NCBI GenBank assembly: GCA_945860265.1
Contig: CAMAQF010000027.1
Location: 1 to 45,998, forward strand
DNA from: Emticicia agri
GTDB lineage: Bacteria > Bacteroidota > Bacteroidia > Cytophagales > Spirosomataceae
Length of the DNA stretch: 45,998 nucleotides
Direction of reading: 5' to 3'
The notes under the pieces are model-generated. The model did not search any database and was not told where the DNA came from. It saw nothing but the letters and a program-made list of their open reading frames with translations. The translations under genes and the position numbers were made by a program. Of this stretch, positions 16,565-25,529 are shown piece by piece. Numbering within the stretch: position 1 is the first letter of the stretch; each line of letters begins with the position of its first letter.

Positions 16565-17257
16565 TTATTTAAAGGCATTTAAAATTGCACAGGCAACAAC
16601 TCCTGCGGTTTCAGTACGAAGTCTTGAATTTCCGAGTGTAACCAGCTGAAAACCAAAGTTTTGTGCAAGCATAATTTCATCTTGAGCAAAATCACCTTCG
16701 GGTCCAATCATCAGTAAAATTTTTTTCTTATTTGTAGCTACCTCTTTCAATGGTTTTGCATCATCAGTCAAATGTGCTAGAAATTTAGCTTCAAAATTGG
16801 CAGTTTGAATAAATTTATTAAAATCCATCAACTCATTTACTTTTGGCAAATATGCCTTCAACGATTGTTTCATTGCAGAAATAGCTATTTTTTCAAGCCT
16901 TTCAGTTTTTTGATTTTTGCGTTCAGAATGTTTTGTTTGGATTAACGTAATTTCATCGATGCCAATTTCTACGCATTTTTCAATGAAATATTCAATTCGA
17001 TCGGCATTTTTTGTTGGAGCAATTGCAATGTGTAGATAATATTCTCTTTTTTCAAATTCTCGCTTTACGGATAAAATCCTAACCTCACACTTTTTTTCGT
17101 AAGCCTTCGTAATTTCACATTCAAACAAGCCACCTACTCCATCGACTACATAAATTTTATCTTTGATATTTTTTCTCAAAACCTTCACACAATGTCTTGA
17201 ATCTTCTTCACTTAAAAATGGAGTTTTCTCAATATTAGATTGATAAAAAAGCAGCAT
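16565..17257 (-). CDS. rsmE: 16S rRNA (uracil-1498-N3)-methyltransferase RsmE
   Basis: A 230-aa SPOUT-class methyltransferase that methylates U1498 of 16S rRNA using S-adenosylmethionine. An N-terminal PUA-like domain (EDSRHCVKVLRKNIKDKIYV) is followed by KNADRIEYFIEKCVEIGIDEI. The knotted C-terminal core has IGPEGDFAQDEIMLAQNFGF and LGNSRLRTETAGVVACAILN, the cofactor pocket. Its ATG lies 2 bases past the stop of the upstream esterase gene and the DUF4159 gene follows closely, so the three form one transcription unit. Confidence 0.95.
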   Translation of the reverse strand: MLLFYQSNIEKTPFLSEEDSRHCVKVLRKNIKDKIYVVDGVGGLFECEITKAYEKKCEVRILSVKREFEKREYYLHIAIAPTKNADRIEYFIEKCVEIGIDEITLIQTKHSERKNQKTERLEKIAISAMKQSLKAYLPKVNELMDFNKFIQTANFEAKFLAHLTDDAKPLKEVATNKKKILLMIGPEGDFAQDEIMLAQNFGFQLVTLGNSRLRTETAGVVACAILNAFK

Positions 17258-17259
17258 AT

Positions 17260-19155
17260 TTAATTATTTTTACAACCACCAATTTCGGCCGAAAAGTCAC
17301 TACCCAATTCGGCATCAAAACCAGGATTCAAATCTATAGATTTTTTAGCAGTCAAAGATAAGGGTTTTGTTTCAGTTATTGATACTATTGTAGTAATAGA
17401 TGTATTGGCTCCAATGTAGGCAACTAAGGGTAAAATCTTTAAATTAACATTTTCTAGGCATTTTAAGATTACTTCTTTAGTATTGGATTTATTATTTGGC
17501 ACATTTTCAACAAAAACTCTATAAAAATACGTATTCCCAAGTTGGGTTTGTGTATCGAAGAAAATATCACCTGCAATCTGACCTAATTCTCCAAAGTTAA
17601 TATTGTCATTTGAACGTTCGATACGATATTTCGTTTGTGCATTACCATTCCAAGTAAGTTTAACTTGAATATCTTCATTGACTTCAGTATTCAAATTTAT
17701 AGTAACTGGGGGTGGAATAATTACTGGAGTCTTGCCATCAATCGATATATCATCAAAGCTAAAAGCACGCATTCCATATTTGTTTTTTAGATGAACACCA
17801 TTATAAAAACTCACACCAAACTGACCATAGGAATTTGGTAAATAAGATACCTTTTTAGCATTTTGAATGTCAGAAACCGTTAGATAAATCTTATTTCCTT
17901 GTGCTTCACCGCTTTGCACAACATCATTTTTACCATCAACGAAGATATAATCTTTCATACTCCAAGTTTTGCCTAATGCAACCGAATCTTGAGGATAAAT
18001 CATTTCCATACCTTCATCAAACTCTAAAACCAATTTCTGATTTTCAAAATATATTTTTTTTATGTCTGGAGAATAAATTTGTGGCGATTGATTGTCATTA
18101 TAAATCTCTTTACCCAATATTCTGGAAAGTTCGAGAGCCGTCTGTTTATAACCAGCAAACGAATAATGAAGACCATCGTGTCCTACAGTTCCAATAGTTG
18201 CCATAGTTGAGACTTTCCGGTATAAACTTTTTGTACGCCTCTGAAAATCCCTTAAAAATCCAGCATTTACATTAGGCTCAGTTAAAATATCTACCTGTAA
18301 ATTGTAAAAAGATATTACATTTGGAAAATGTATATTAAGGCTATTATACAACTTTTCAAATTCTGCAGGGTAGGATAAAGACATATTTGAATAAGATCCG
18401 TCCGTCTCGCCATGTCTAAAAATTAAATATTTCAAATCTGTTCTCAGATTATTAATATTAGCACTTATAAGCATTTTACCGAAGGGCGTATTACGGTCAA
18501 ATGGATTATTAGGATTTGCGTTTAGCTCACTAATTCCTGCTCCTCCAGCAGACGCCTCAATAATACCGATGGGATATTTATGTTTTTCGGATAAAAAATT
18601 TGAAAGTTCGAGGGCCCCTGCACTTGGCCAAAAAAAAGTTGTATAAGGTAAAACCCACTCTCCTCTTGGGTTTTCATAATCAAAGGTGACAAATGAACGA
18701 ATGAATGGGTTCCGCGGAGGCCAGTAATTTGCAATACCATGACCACCCATGGCATTTGATTGTCCATATATCAAAAAAACATCACCGCAGGCTACTTTTT
18801 CTGCTTTTTTCATTTCTTGATTATCAAGAAAAAACTGGATTGTATAATCAAAATTTCCAGCAATTATTGGGGCTTCAAAACTAAAATTTTTACTAAGTGC
18901 CAAACTAATACTTTGCTGAAAAAAACTAATATTATCCTTTAAAATAACCAAACGCACAGACGAATGATTACTTTCATTCACCCGACCTACGATGTTTACA
19001 TTAGATTTATTTTGGTCATTTCTCTGTAAAACTTGATTGTCTTTCGGAAACTTTTCAAAACTTACCTGCGAAAAAACACTCATGCCGCCCAAAAAGAGTA
19101 AACATAAGGTTAATATAAAGCAATATTTGATTTTAATCGAGGTCAAAACAATCAT
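17260..19155 (-). CDS. Secreted SGNH/sialate-O-acetylesterase-like protein with C-terminal sorting-type module
   Basis: A 631-aa exported protein: hydrophobic signal (about 10-29, ending VFSQ), an N-terminal beta domain (35-115), a SASA/SGNH esterase core (about 120-350), an FN3-like region (about 485-565) and a C-terminal module with SLTAKKSIDLNPGFDAELGS and GGCKNN. The esterase core shows block I GQSNAMG with nucleophile S133 and the catalytic pair in HDGLHYS. The enzyme probably removes acetyl groups from glycans. The C-terminal module resembles what I remember as the '3-coathanger stack' end domain of Cytophagales secreted proteins. A larger paralogue sits at 42253-44940. It precedes rsmE by 2 bases. 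Confidence 0.82.
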   Translation of the reverse strand: MIVLTSIKIKYCFILTLCLLFLGGMSVFSQVSFEKFPKDNQVLQRNDQNKSNVNIVGRVNESNHSSVRLVILKDNISFFQQSISLALSKNFSFEAPIIAGNFDYTIQFFLDNQEMKKAEKVACGDVFLIYGQSNAMGGHGIANYWPPRNPFIRSFVTFDYENPRGEWVLPYTTFFWPSAGALELSNFLSEKHKYPIGIIEASAGGAGISELNANPNNPFDRNTPFGKMLISANINNLRTDLKYLIFRHGETDGSYSNMSLSYPAEFEKLYNSLNIHFPNVISFYNLQVDILTEPNVNAGFLRDFQRRTKSLYRKVSTMATIGTVGHDGLHYSFAGYKQTALELSRILGKEIYNDNQSPQIYSPDIKKIYFENQKLVLEFDEGMEMIYPQDSVALGKTWSMKDYIFVDGKNDVVQSGEAQGNKIYLTVSDIQNAKKVSYLPNSYGQFGVSFYNGVHLKNKYGMRAFSFDDISIDGKTPVIIPPPVTINLNTEVNEDIQVKLTWNGNAQTKYRIERSNDNINFGELGQIAGDIFFDTQTQLGNTYFYRVFVENVPNNKSNTKEVILKCLENVNLKILPLVAYIGANTSITTIVSITETKPLSLTAKKSIDLNPGFDAELGSDFSAEIGGCKNN

Positions 19156-19199
19156 TTTTTATTTCTTTATTTTAAATATAAAAATCGTGCCAAAAACCA

Positions 19200-19233
19200 C
19201 AAAACGGTATTTTCCGATAAAAAATGCCGTTTT
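19200..19233. terminator. Hairpin between the L,D-transpeptidase and esterase genes
   Basis: Arms AAAACGGTA and TGCCGTTTT with a loop of about 14 bases. It could terminate the transpeptidase-like gene on the reverse strand, though the one irregular pair is better (T-G) on the plus strand, where no gene ends. Confidence 0.4.
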
Positions 19234-19248
19234 AGTTAATTTAATGAG

Positions 19249-19995
19249 TTATTTAATAACATACTTGCCAGAATCTTCAATCACTACAACAGGAAGTTTT
19301 TTAGAATTTTCAAATGCATCATAAGCAGGTTTTAGCCACGACCAAAATGCCAACAATCTGGCATCAGTACCAAATTCAGCATTAATTGCCTTATAATTTT
19401 GCTCATTCATGATTATCGGAAAAATATGAACGTTTATCTTTCCACCTGCACTTTTTGCCTTGGAAGCTAGCAAATACAATTCTTGAATATTCTCATCACC
19501 AATTGGAATACAACCAATTGTGACACAATGACCGTGAATAAAAATATTATCGCCGGGATTCAACTTGTCGGCAAAAACCAAATCAGATTTATTTGGGTAA
19601 TTTATACGGAAAGAAAGCAAATATTGACTTTGCGGATTAAATAAATCTACTTCATAAAACCCTTCGGGAATTTGGCGGTCTCCGGAGCGGCGTTTTGGAC
19701 CTAAAACGCCAGTTGTAGCACAATATTCGTATGCTTTTAAAAACTTAAAAGTTTCATCAGCTTTGTTTTTCGCCCAAACTTCTAATTTCTGTTCCTTTTT
19801 GAATGCTCTTAAAAATAAATCAAAATTAATAGAATTGATGTTTTTTGAAGAAAGTAAATTGCTTACTGCTTTTCCTTTCTGTCGATTGGCAGTTTGAACC
19901 CTCGGGAACTTGAGTTGTTGTTCGAAAAAATTTGAAGGAGGAGTCAATGACATAAGAATTGATGTCAAAATAATTATTAAAAAGGTTCTTTTCAT
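19249..19995 (-). CDS. YafK-like murein L,D-transpeptidase
   Basis: A 248-aa protein with an N-terminal hydrophobic signal or anchor (MKRTFLIIILTSILMSLTPP). The YkuD-type catalytic motif is H154-G-H-C-V-T-I-G161-C162, with C162 as nucleophile, in the YafK-style context GDNIFIHGHCVTIGCIPIGD. Such periplasmic enzymes form or cut L,D bonds at meso-diaminopimelate of peptidoglycan, or release bound lipoprotein. The extra Cys at 157 is close to the active site. It is monocistronic by spacing. Confidence 0.88.
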   Translation of the reverse strand: MKRTFLIIILTSILMSLTPPSNFFEQQLKFPRVQTANRQKGKAVSNLLSSKNINSINFDLFLRAFKKEQKLEVWAKNKADETFKFLKAYEYCATTGVLGPKRRSGDRQIPEGFYEVDLFNPQSQYLLSFRINYPNKSDLVFADKLNPGDNIFIHGHCVTIGCIPIGDENIQELYLLASKAKSAGGKINVHIFPIIMNEQNYKAINAEFGTDARLLAFWSWLKPAYDAFENSKKLPVVVIEDSGKYVIK

Positions 19996-20096
19996 TTTTA
20001 TTGTTGAAAAACTTAAATTAAAATCTGATGAATATTTTATTAAACTTTAACAATTAAGACGCAAAAGTTTTAAAAAAGATACAATTTCAACCAGTT

Positions 20097-20912
20097 TTAT
20101 TTTTCAAACAACCATTTCAAGAAAATAGGCATGGCTTCGCTCCAAGTTTTTGTGTTATGTTCGCCACCCTCAATTTCTACATAAACAATATCTTTGCCCC
20201 TTTCATAACCTTTTGCTTCTAATTCTTTAATTAAATCAAGCGTATCATCAATCGAGTCGATGATACCGTTTTTATTTCGATCGTCTTGCTCATCATTTGT
20301 GCCACATTCGAACCAAAATTTTTGGCCTTTCTTTAAACTTCCTTCACGAACTAAAACCTGCATAATACGGTCATTATAGTCATCATAGCCATCTTCATAG
20401 GCTTTCATTCGCCACCAAAATGAACCACTAAAAACTCCAACTTTAGAAAAATAATATGGATTCCCCCAAACTAAATCCATAGCTGAAAGTCCACCTAATG
20501 AAAAACCGCAGAAATAATTGTCAATATTGAGATTAGAAACTTTATAATTTGATATTACAAATGGAAAAAGCTCCGAAATAATAAAACTTTGATAAGCACC
20601 AGCCAAATTTCCTCGATTTTTATAATCAGATAATGACGCAGTTCCATATTCATGCAAGCGAAGGGGCGGCGTTCCGCTTTCATTTGCATGTAATCCCACA
20701 AAAACTAAGGGTTGAATTTTCGATTCAGCAGATAAATTATTTAAGGTCTGCTCGATTTTTAATTGGTCAAAATCTTGTCCATCATTCATGTACAAAACTT
20801 TCAAATTTGTTAGTTTTTCGTAGTTGGGCGGTAAAACAACATCATAAATCACTTCACGATTAAGAAATTTAGATTGAAATTTTTGGTTTTTTATTAGTGT
20901 GACTTTTTGCAC
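20097..20912 (-). CDS. Alpha/beta-hydrolase esterase (Fes/esterase D-like)
   Basis: A 271-aa esterase without a signal peptide. The nucleophile elbow is G136-F-S138-L-G140-G, an upstream oxyanion region is VLYMNDGQDFDQ, and the likely catalytic His is in EGGEHNTKTW (about 252). Between them is a calcium-loop-like stretch, DRNKNGIIDSIDD (about 212-224), of the EF-hand/dockerin pattern DxNxNGxIDxxD. It is transcribed away from the amidoligase-type cluster at 21.2-27.4 kb, which itself begins with another esterase, so it may belong to the same pathway. Confidence 0.85.
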   Translation of the reverse strand: MQKVTLIKNQKFQSKFLNREVIYDVVLPPNYEKLTNLKVLYMNDGQDFDQLKIEQTLNNLSAESKIQPLVFVGLHANESGTPPLRLHEYGTASLSDYKNRGNLAGAYQSFIISELFPFVISNYKVSNLNIDNYFCGFSLGGLSAMDLVWGNPYYFSKVGVFSGSFWWRMKAYEDGYDDYNDRIMQVLVREGSLKKGQKFWFECGTNDEQDDRNKNGIIDSIDDTLDLIKELEAKGYERGKDIVYVEIEGGEHNTKTWSEAMPIFLKWLFEK

Positions 20913-21244
20913 TTATATCTTATTTGTGATGAATAACTCGACAAATTTAACGATTACTTGGCCTACAAAAATAATAAAATCAAAAATCATTAGTTTAATT
21001 GCCAAAATTGGAATAATCTTTATGGAATATTTTTGATTTCGTTAAACACAAATATTCAATTCGAAAACCTTATCGAATGGTTTAAAACAAAATATAATTT
21101 CTCAAATTTAGCACAATACAATAAATTTAAATCATAATAGATTAATCAATTACTTATATTCAATACTTTATTTGGCATACAAATTTTTATAATTAAAAAC
21201 TAAACACGAATTTTGTGCTTTCTTCAAACATACTTTGAATATTT
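20913..21244. other. Intergenic region between two divergent esterase genes
   Basis: AT-rich spacer of 332 bases that must hold promoters for both directions. There is a 34-codon open frame starting at 20929 on the plus strand (MNNSTNLTIT...), but nothing supports it as a gene. No hairpin with a T-run and no strong TTTG / TAnnTTTG pair was found. Confidence 0.5.
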
Positions 21245-21955
21245 ATGAAAGAAAAACATATAAAGTTCTATTCGCACATCCTAAGTTCTGACATAGATAT
21301 ACTGATTAGTGGTCATTGGGGTTACCCCATCTTGATGTTTCCAACATCAATGGGAAATTATCTGCAAAATAAAGATTCTGGTCTTCTCGATACCGTTGAT
21401 GATTTAGTTGAGGCCGGAAAAATAAAACTTTATAACGTTGATAGTATTGATTTTCAAAGTTTTTATGCCAAAGATTTGCCTACACACACAAAGATTTATA
21501 ACTATAACTTATATTCGCGATTTCTGAAAGAAGAATTGGTACCTGCCATTCAAAATGAGTGTAGCATACATAGAATTGCGGTTGCAGGCTGTAGTTTTGG
21601 AGGGTATCACTGTACAAATTTTGCCTTCAAAAACCCAGACATGGTAGCTCACCTAATTAGCATGAGTGGTGCATTTAGTATTAAAAAATTTATGAAAGGC
21701 CACCACGATGACAATGTGTATTTCAACGAACCAATGGATTTTATGAATAATGCAGATTCATGGAAATTTAATCACATGAATATCGTTTTGGGAACATCCG
21801 AATGGGATATTTGCCGTGAAGAGAACCTAAATATGTCAAGACTTTTGACAAATAAGGGCATCAATCACCTGTATGATGAAAAACGTTGGGCAAGTCACGA
21901 TTGGCCACTTTGGAAAATAATGTTTTCGGAGTATGTAAGGAAAATGTTAATATAA
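21245..21955 (+). CDS. Esterase-family alpha/beta hydrolase, first gene of ligase cluster
   Basis: A 236-aa cytoplasmic protein. The elbow is G115-C-S117-F-G119-G-Y in IAVAGCSFGGYHC, with the likely acid near 189 (GTSEWDICREEN) and His near 221 (WASHDWPLW). It resembles the putative esterase family COG4947 as I remember it. It heads a run of same-strand genes coding for two ATP-grasp-type ligases, a GCS2 ligase and a glutamine amidotransferase. A hydrolase in such a set may release or trim the product, or deprotect an intermediate; this is inference from position. Confidence 0.85.
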   Translation: MKEKHIKFYSHILSSDIDILISGHWGYPILMFPTSMGNYLQNKDSGLLDTVDDLVEAGKIKLYNVDSIDFQSFYAKDLPTHTKIYNYNLYSRFLKEELVPAIQNECSIHRIAVAGCSFGGYHCTNFAFKNPDMVAHLISMSGAFSIKKFMKGHHDDNVYFNEPMDFMNNADSWKFNHMNIVLGTSEWDICREENLNMSRLLTNKGINHLYDEKRWASHDWPLWKIMFSEYVRKMLI

Positions 21956-22096
21956 AGTTAGAAATTGGTTATTATTACTTAAAACTGGTAAATGATATAA
22001 AGATACATTTTGATAAAAATCGTGCTTTAATTAATCCCAAAAGCATAGTATCACCTAAAAAAAGTCTCTCCGTTGGGATTTTCGGAGCATTTTAAT

Positions 22097-23107
22097 ATGA
22101 AAAAAATTGGCATATTATTCGGTATGGAAGATACTTTTCCATGGGCATTTATTGAACAAGTAAACAAAACCGCTCCAGCAGGAATTATTGCCGAAGCAGT
22201 TCAAATTGATAAAGTCGAACAAGGTGTGGCAACTGATTACACAGTAATTATTGACCGAATTTCGCAAGATGTGCCATTTTATAGAGCATATTTAAAAAAT
22301 GCTGCCCTTTGTGGAACAGCAGTTATTAACAACCCTTTCTGGTGGAGTGCTGATGAAAAATTCTTCAATAACTCTTTGGCAATGAAACTCGGTGTTCCTG
22401 TACCGAAAACCGTACTTTTACCATCAAAAGAACGTCCAGATGATACTTCAGAAAAATCTTTTCGAAACTTGGTTGCTCCACTTGACTGGGAATACATGTT
22501 CAACCAAATTGGTTTTCCCGCTTATATGAAACCACATTCTGGAGGAGGTTGGAAGAGTGTTTATCGAGTTGAGAATCCAGATGATTTATGGAAAAAACAT
22601 TCAGAAACTGGTCAATTGGTTATGCTTCTGCAAGAAGAAATTCAGTTTACAGATTATTATCGTTGCTATTGCTTAAATGGCAAATATGTGCATATTATGC
22701 CTTATGAACCCCGCAATCCGCACCATTTGAGATACGCGACTCAGCCAAAAACAACTGGTGAAGCCCATAAAAAACTTATGGCTACAATTACAGACTATGT
22801 ACTGAAACTCAATCAAGCTTTAGGCTACGATTTTAACACAGTTGAATTTGCAATTCGTGATGGTATTCCATACGCAATCGACTTTTGCAACCCTGCTCCA
22901 GATGCTGATATTCACTCAGTTGGACAAGAAAACTTTGTTTGGATTGTAGAAAATGCTTCTAAAATGGCTATTGAAAGAGCAATTGAGCAAGTTGATGGAA
23001 AAAACAATTGTACTTGGGGAAATTATGTAAGAAATGCTGCAATTCCTGCAATCGCAATCAAGGATCAAGCAAAAAAAGCTCCAGCTAAAAAAAATAAAAT
23101 AAATTGA
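22097..23107 (+). CDS. ATP-grasp ligase (first of two in the cluster)
   Basis: I take the start MKKIGILFGMEDTFPWAFIE; an ATG 24 bases upstream would add MGFSEHFN with no support. The 336-aa product has an N-terminal pre-ATP-grasp domain (to about 100), then the ATP-grasp core: MKLGVPVPKTVLLPS, FPAYMKPHSGGGWKSVYRV (the ATP-binding loop) and LLQEEIQFTDYYRCYCL. The C-terminal metal-site region is DFNTVEFAIRDGIPYAIDFCNPAPDAD. These enzymes join a carboxylate, via acyl phosphate, to an amine or thiol. It ends with a basic Lys/Ala tail. 148 bases before the GCS2 gene. Confidence 0.88.
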   Translation: MKKIGILFGMEDTFPWAFIEQVNKTAPAGIIAEAVQIDKVEQGVATDYTVIIDRISQDVPFYRAYLKNAALCGTAVINNPFWWSADEKFFNNSLAMKLGVPVPKTVLLPSKERPDDTSEKSFRNLVAPLDWEYMFNQIGFPAYMKPHSGGGWKSVYRVENPDDLWKKHSETGQLVMLLQEEIQFTDYYRCYCLNGKYVHIMPYEPRNPHHLRYATQPKTTGEAHKKLMATITDYVLKLNQALGYDFNTVEFAIRDGIPYAIDFCNPAPDADIHSVGQENFVWIVENASKMAIERAIEQVDGKNNCTWGNYVRNAAIPAIAIKDQAKKAPAKKNKIN

Positions 23108-23255
23108 GCTATGTCATTGAATAAATGTCACGGCTTTTCTTTAAATTTAATGACAAATTATTTAATCATAAAAGCGTTTAATAATCATTATTATAAATTA
23201 TTCGCTATATATTCCACGTTCTTATTTGTGCAAAAAACTTTTTAGCGAATAAACT

Positions 23256-24353
23256 ATGTCTCTATTCACTTTAGGTATTGAAGAAGAGTTTCAAACCATT
23301 GACCCAAAAACTCGTGAATTACGCTCACACATGTCGAAACTAGTCGAAGGTGGGAAGGTGATTCTACAAGAACGAATCAAACAAGAAATGCATCAAGCAG
23401 TAGTTGAGATGATTTCGAGCGTTTGTGAAAACATAACACAAGCACGTGAAGAAGTAACATATCTTCGTAGAATGCTCGTTGATTTGGCGGCAAAACAAAA
23501 CTTACACATTGCCGCGGCTGGCACTCACCCGTTTTCTGATTGGCAGAAACAGCTTATCACTGAAGACGCACACTACGATAAACTCATTGACGATATGCGG
23601 GATGTGGCACGTTCAAACCTCATTTTTGGTTTGCACGTACATGTCGGAATTCCTAGCCGTGAAGAAGGAATGCAGATTTTGAATGCAGCACGCTATTTTT
23701 TGCCGCATATTTACGCACTTTCAACAAATTCTCCATTTTGGTGCGGTCGGAATACGGGTTTTAAATCATATCGTTCAAAAGTTTTTGACAAATTCCCTCG
23801 AACGGGTATTCCAGAATATTTTTCAAGCGTTGCCGAATATGATAATTATATAAATCTTCTCATAAAAACTGGCTGCATTGATAATGGCAAAAAGATTTGG
23901 TGGGATATTCGTTTGCATCCTTTCTATCCAACGGTGGAGTTTAGAATTTGTGATATTCCGATGCGTGTTGATGAAACGATATGTTTGGCAGCACTAATGC
24001 AAGCAATTGTAGCTAAACTACATAAATTACATCAACAAAATTTGAGTTTCCGACCTTATCACAAAATGCTCATAAACGAAAACAAATGGCGTGCCGCTCG
24101 CTATGGAATTAATGGGAATTTGATAGATTTTGGTAAAGAAATAGAAGTACCTTACTCTAACCTTGCTGAAGAATTAATGGAGTTTGTAGATGATGTTTTA
24201 GATGAACTTGGAAGTCGAAAAGAAGTAGAATATATAAATGAAATATTGAGAATGGGTAGCGGAGCAGACCGCCAATTAAAAGTTTTTGAAGAAACAAAAA
24301 GTTTGAAAGCTGTTGTTGATTATATCGTTAGCGAAAGTAAAATCGGGCTATAA
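23256..24353 (+). CDS. Carboxylate-amine ligase, YbdK/GCS2 family
   Basis: A 365-aa enzyme of the GCS2 family (glutamate-cysteine-ligase-like). Key parts are LGIEEEFQTIDPKTREL at the N-terminus (metal-binding glutamates), EMHQAVVEMISSVCENI, AAAGTHPFSDW, GLHVHVGIPSREEG and WWDIRLHPFYPTVEFRICDIPM. It forms an amide between a carboxylate, probably a glutamate-type side chain or peptide, and an amine using ATP. Length matches YbdK. It is placed between the ATP-grasp and amidotransferase genes, so it probably works on the same metabolite. The true substrate is unknown. Confidence 0.92.
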   Translation: MSLFTLGIEEEFQTIDPKTRELRSHMSKLVEGGKVILQERIKQEMHQAVVEMISSVCENITQAREEVTYLRRMLVDLAAKQNLHIAAAGTHPFSDWQKQLITEDAHYDKLIDDMRDVARSNLIFGLHVHVGIPSREEGMQILNAARYFLPHIYALSTNSPFWCGRNTGFKSYRSKVFDKFPRTGIPEYFSSVAEYDNYINLLIKTGCIDNGKKIWWDIRLHPFYPTVEFRICDIPMRVDETICLAALMQAIVAKLHKLHQQNLSFRPYHKMLINENKWRAARYGINGNLIDFGKEIEVPYSNLAEELMEFVDDVLDELGSRKEVEYINEILRMGSGADRQLKVFEETKSLKAVVDYIVSESKIGL

Positions 24354-24418
24354 GTTTTGTGTTTATTAAATTTTAGGACAGATTTTCATAAATTTGTTCA
24401 AAATATGCATTCATCACA

Positions 24419-25243
24419 ATGAAAGAGAAAATAAAAATTGCAATTTTGGATATGTACAATGGCTTTGCCAACGAAGGTATGCGATGTATAAAAATGATAT
24501 GTGAAGAATTTCTAACGCAAGAAGGAATCAAAGGAAACTACGATATTTTCGATGTCAGAAAAAAGAATGAAATACCTAAAATTGAGAATTACGATATTTT
24601 TATTTCAACTGGTGGCCCGGGAAACCCTTTACCAGAAGGACATGATTGGGAAGGCAAATATGGCATCTTTCTAGACCAAATATTTGAACATAATCGTTTA
24701 AGCGAAAACAAAAAGTATATGTTTCTAATTTGCCATTCATTTCAAGTTGCAAGCCATCATTTACAACTAGGACATCTATGTAAACGTCACACAACTTCAT
24801 TTGGAGTTATGCCAATTCATCGCACATCCGTTGGCGAAACTGAGCCTTTTTTCAATGGTTTACCAGAAATCTTTTATGTAGTTGACTCAAGAGATTATCA
24901 AATAATTTTACCAAATTGGCAAAATATCAATGATTTTGGGGCAAAAGTACTTTGTCTTGAAAAAATTAGAGAATATGTGCCACTCGAAAGAGCGATTATG
25001 TCAATTAGATTTTCAGAAGAAGTATTCGGTACACAGTTTCACCCCGAAGCCGATGCTGAAGGTATGCTTCGATACTTCAAACAAGAGGAAAAAATGATTG
25101 CCGTTATCAGTGAACACGGCTCTGATAAATACGAACAAATGATTGACCACCTCGACGACCCAGACAAAATCAAATTAACTGAATCAATTATCATTTCATC
25201 GTTTTTGAATCATGCGGCCGAACAAATATTAGCAATTGCATAA
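24419..25243 (+). CDS. Class I glutamine amidotransferase
   Basis: A 274-aa protein with the catalytic triad of triad-type GATases: Cys105 in MFLICHSFQV and His208/Glu210 in FGTQFHPEAD. The oxyanion strand is FISTGGPGNPLPEG. These domains release ammonia from glutamine, or act as gamma-glutamyl hydrolases or peptidases. Next to two ATP-grasp proteins and a GCS2 ligase it may supply ammonia for amidation, or trim a gamma-glutamyl intermediate. Its stop is one base before the start of the DUF6922 gene, so the antitoxin-like gene follows in the same transcript. Confidence 0.9.
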   Translation: MKEKIKIAILDMYNGFANEGMRCIKMICEEFLTQEGIKGNYDIFDVRKKNEIPKIENYDIFISTGGPGNPLPEGHDWEGKYGIFLDQIFEHNRLSENKKYMFLICHSFQVASHHLQLGHLCKRHTTSFGVMPIHRTSVGETEPFFNGLPEIFYVVDSRDYQIILPNWQNINDFGAKVLCLEKIREYVPLERAIMSIRFSEEVFGTQFHPEADAEGMLRYFKQEEKMIAVISEHGSDKYEQMIDHLDDPDKIKLTESIIISSFLNHAAEQILAIA

Positions 25244-25244
25244 A

Positions 25245-25529
25245 ATGGAAAAGCCAAATTTATCGAAACAAGCTTTCTGGGATGTTGATTTTGATAATTT
25301 AGATTATCAAAATAAATCAAACTTTATAATCGGTCGAGTTTTTGAATATGGAACTTTGATGGATTTAAAAGAGATTTTGAGATTTTATGGGATGGAAAAA
25401 AGTAAACAAGCCATAATTTCAGCAAGATTTCTTAAGAAAAATGCCATAAATACAGCTTCATTGATTTTTAACATTCCAAGAACCTCCATTCCATGCTTCA
25501 ATACCAAACCGTCTCACCTACCCTTTTAA
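25245..25529 (+). CDS. DUF6922-like antitoxin of an AbiEii-type pair
   Basis: I use the start MEKPNLSKQAFWDVDFDNLD; an upstream ATG at 25236 would overlap the amidotransferase gene. The 94-aa product resembles the DUF6922 family: FWDVDFDNLDYQNKSNFIIG then RVFEYGTLMDLKEILRFYG. Family members stand directly before AbiEii-type nucleotidyltransferase toxins in Bacteroidota, and the next gene is one; the 37-base overlap indicates coupled translation. It probably represses the toxin or its effect, which is inference. Its insertion into a biosynthetic gene run is unusual. Confidence 0.8.
   Translation: MEKPNLSKQAFWDVDFDNLDYQNKSNFIIGRVFEYGTLMDLKEILRFYGMEKSKQAIISARFLKKNAINTASLIFNIPRTSIPCFNTKPSHLPF

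Noticed and set aside
19170..19200. TTTGGCACG on the reverse strand before the 631-aa esterase gene, like a sigma-54 -24 element
   Set aside because: The matching -12 GC is missing at the correct distance, so only half of a promoter is present.
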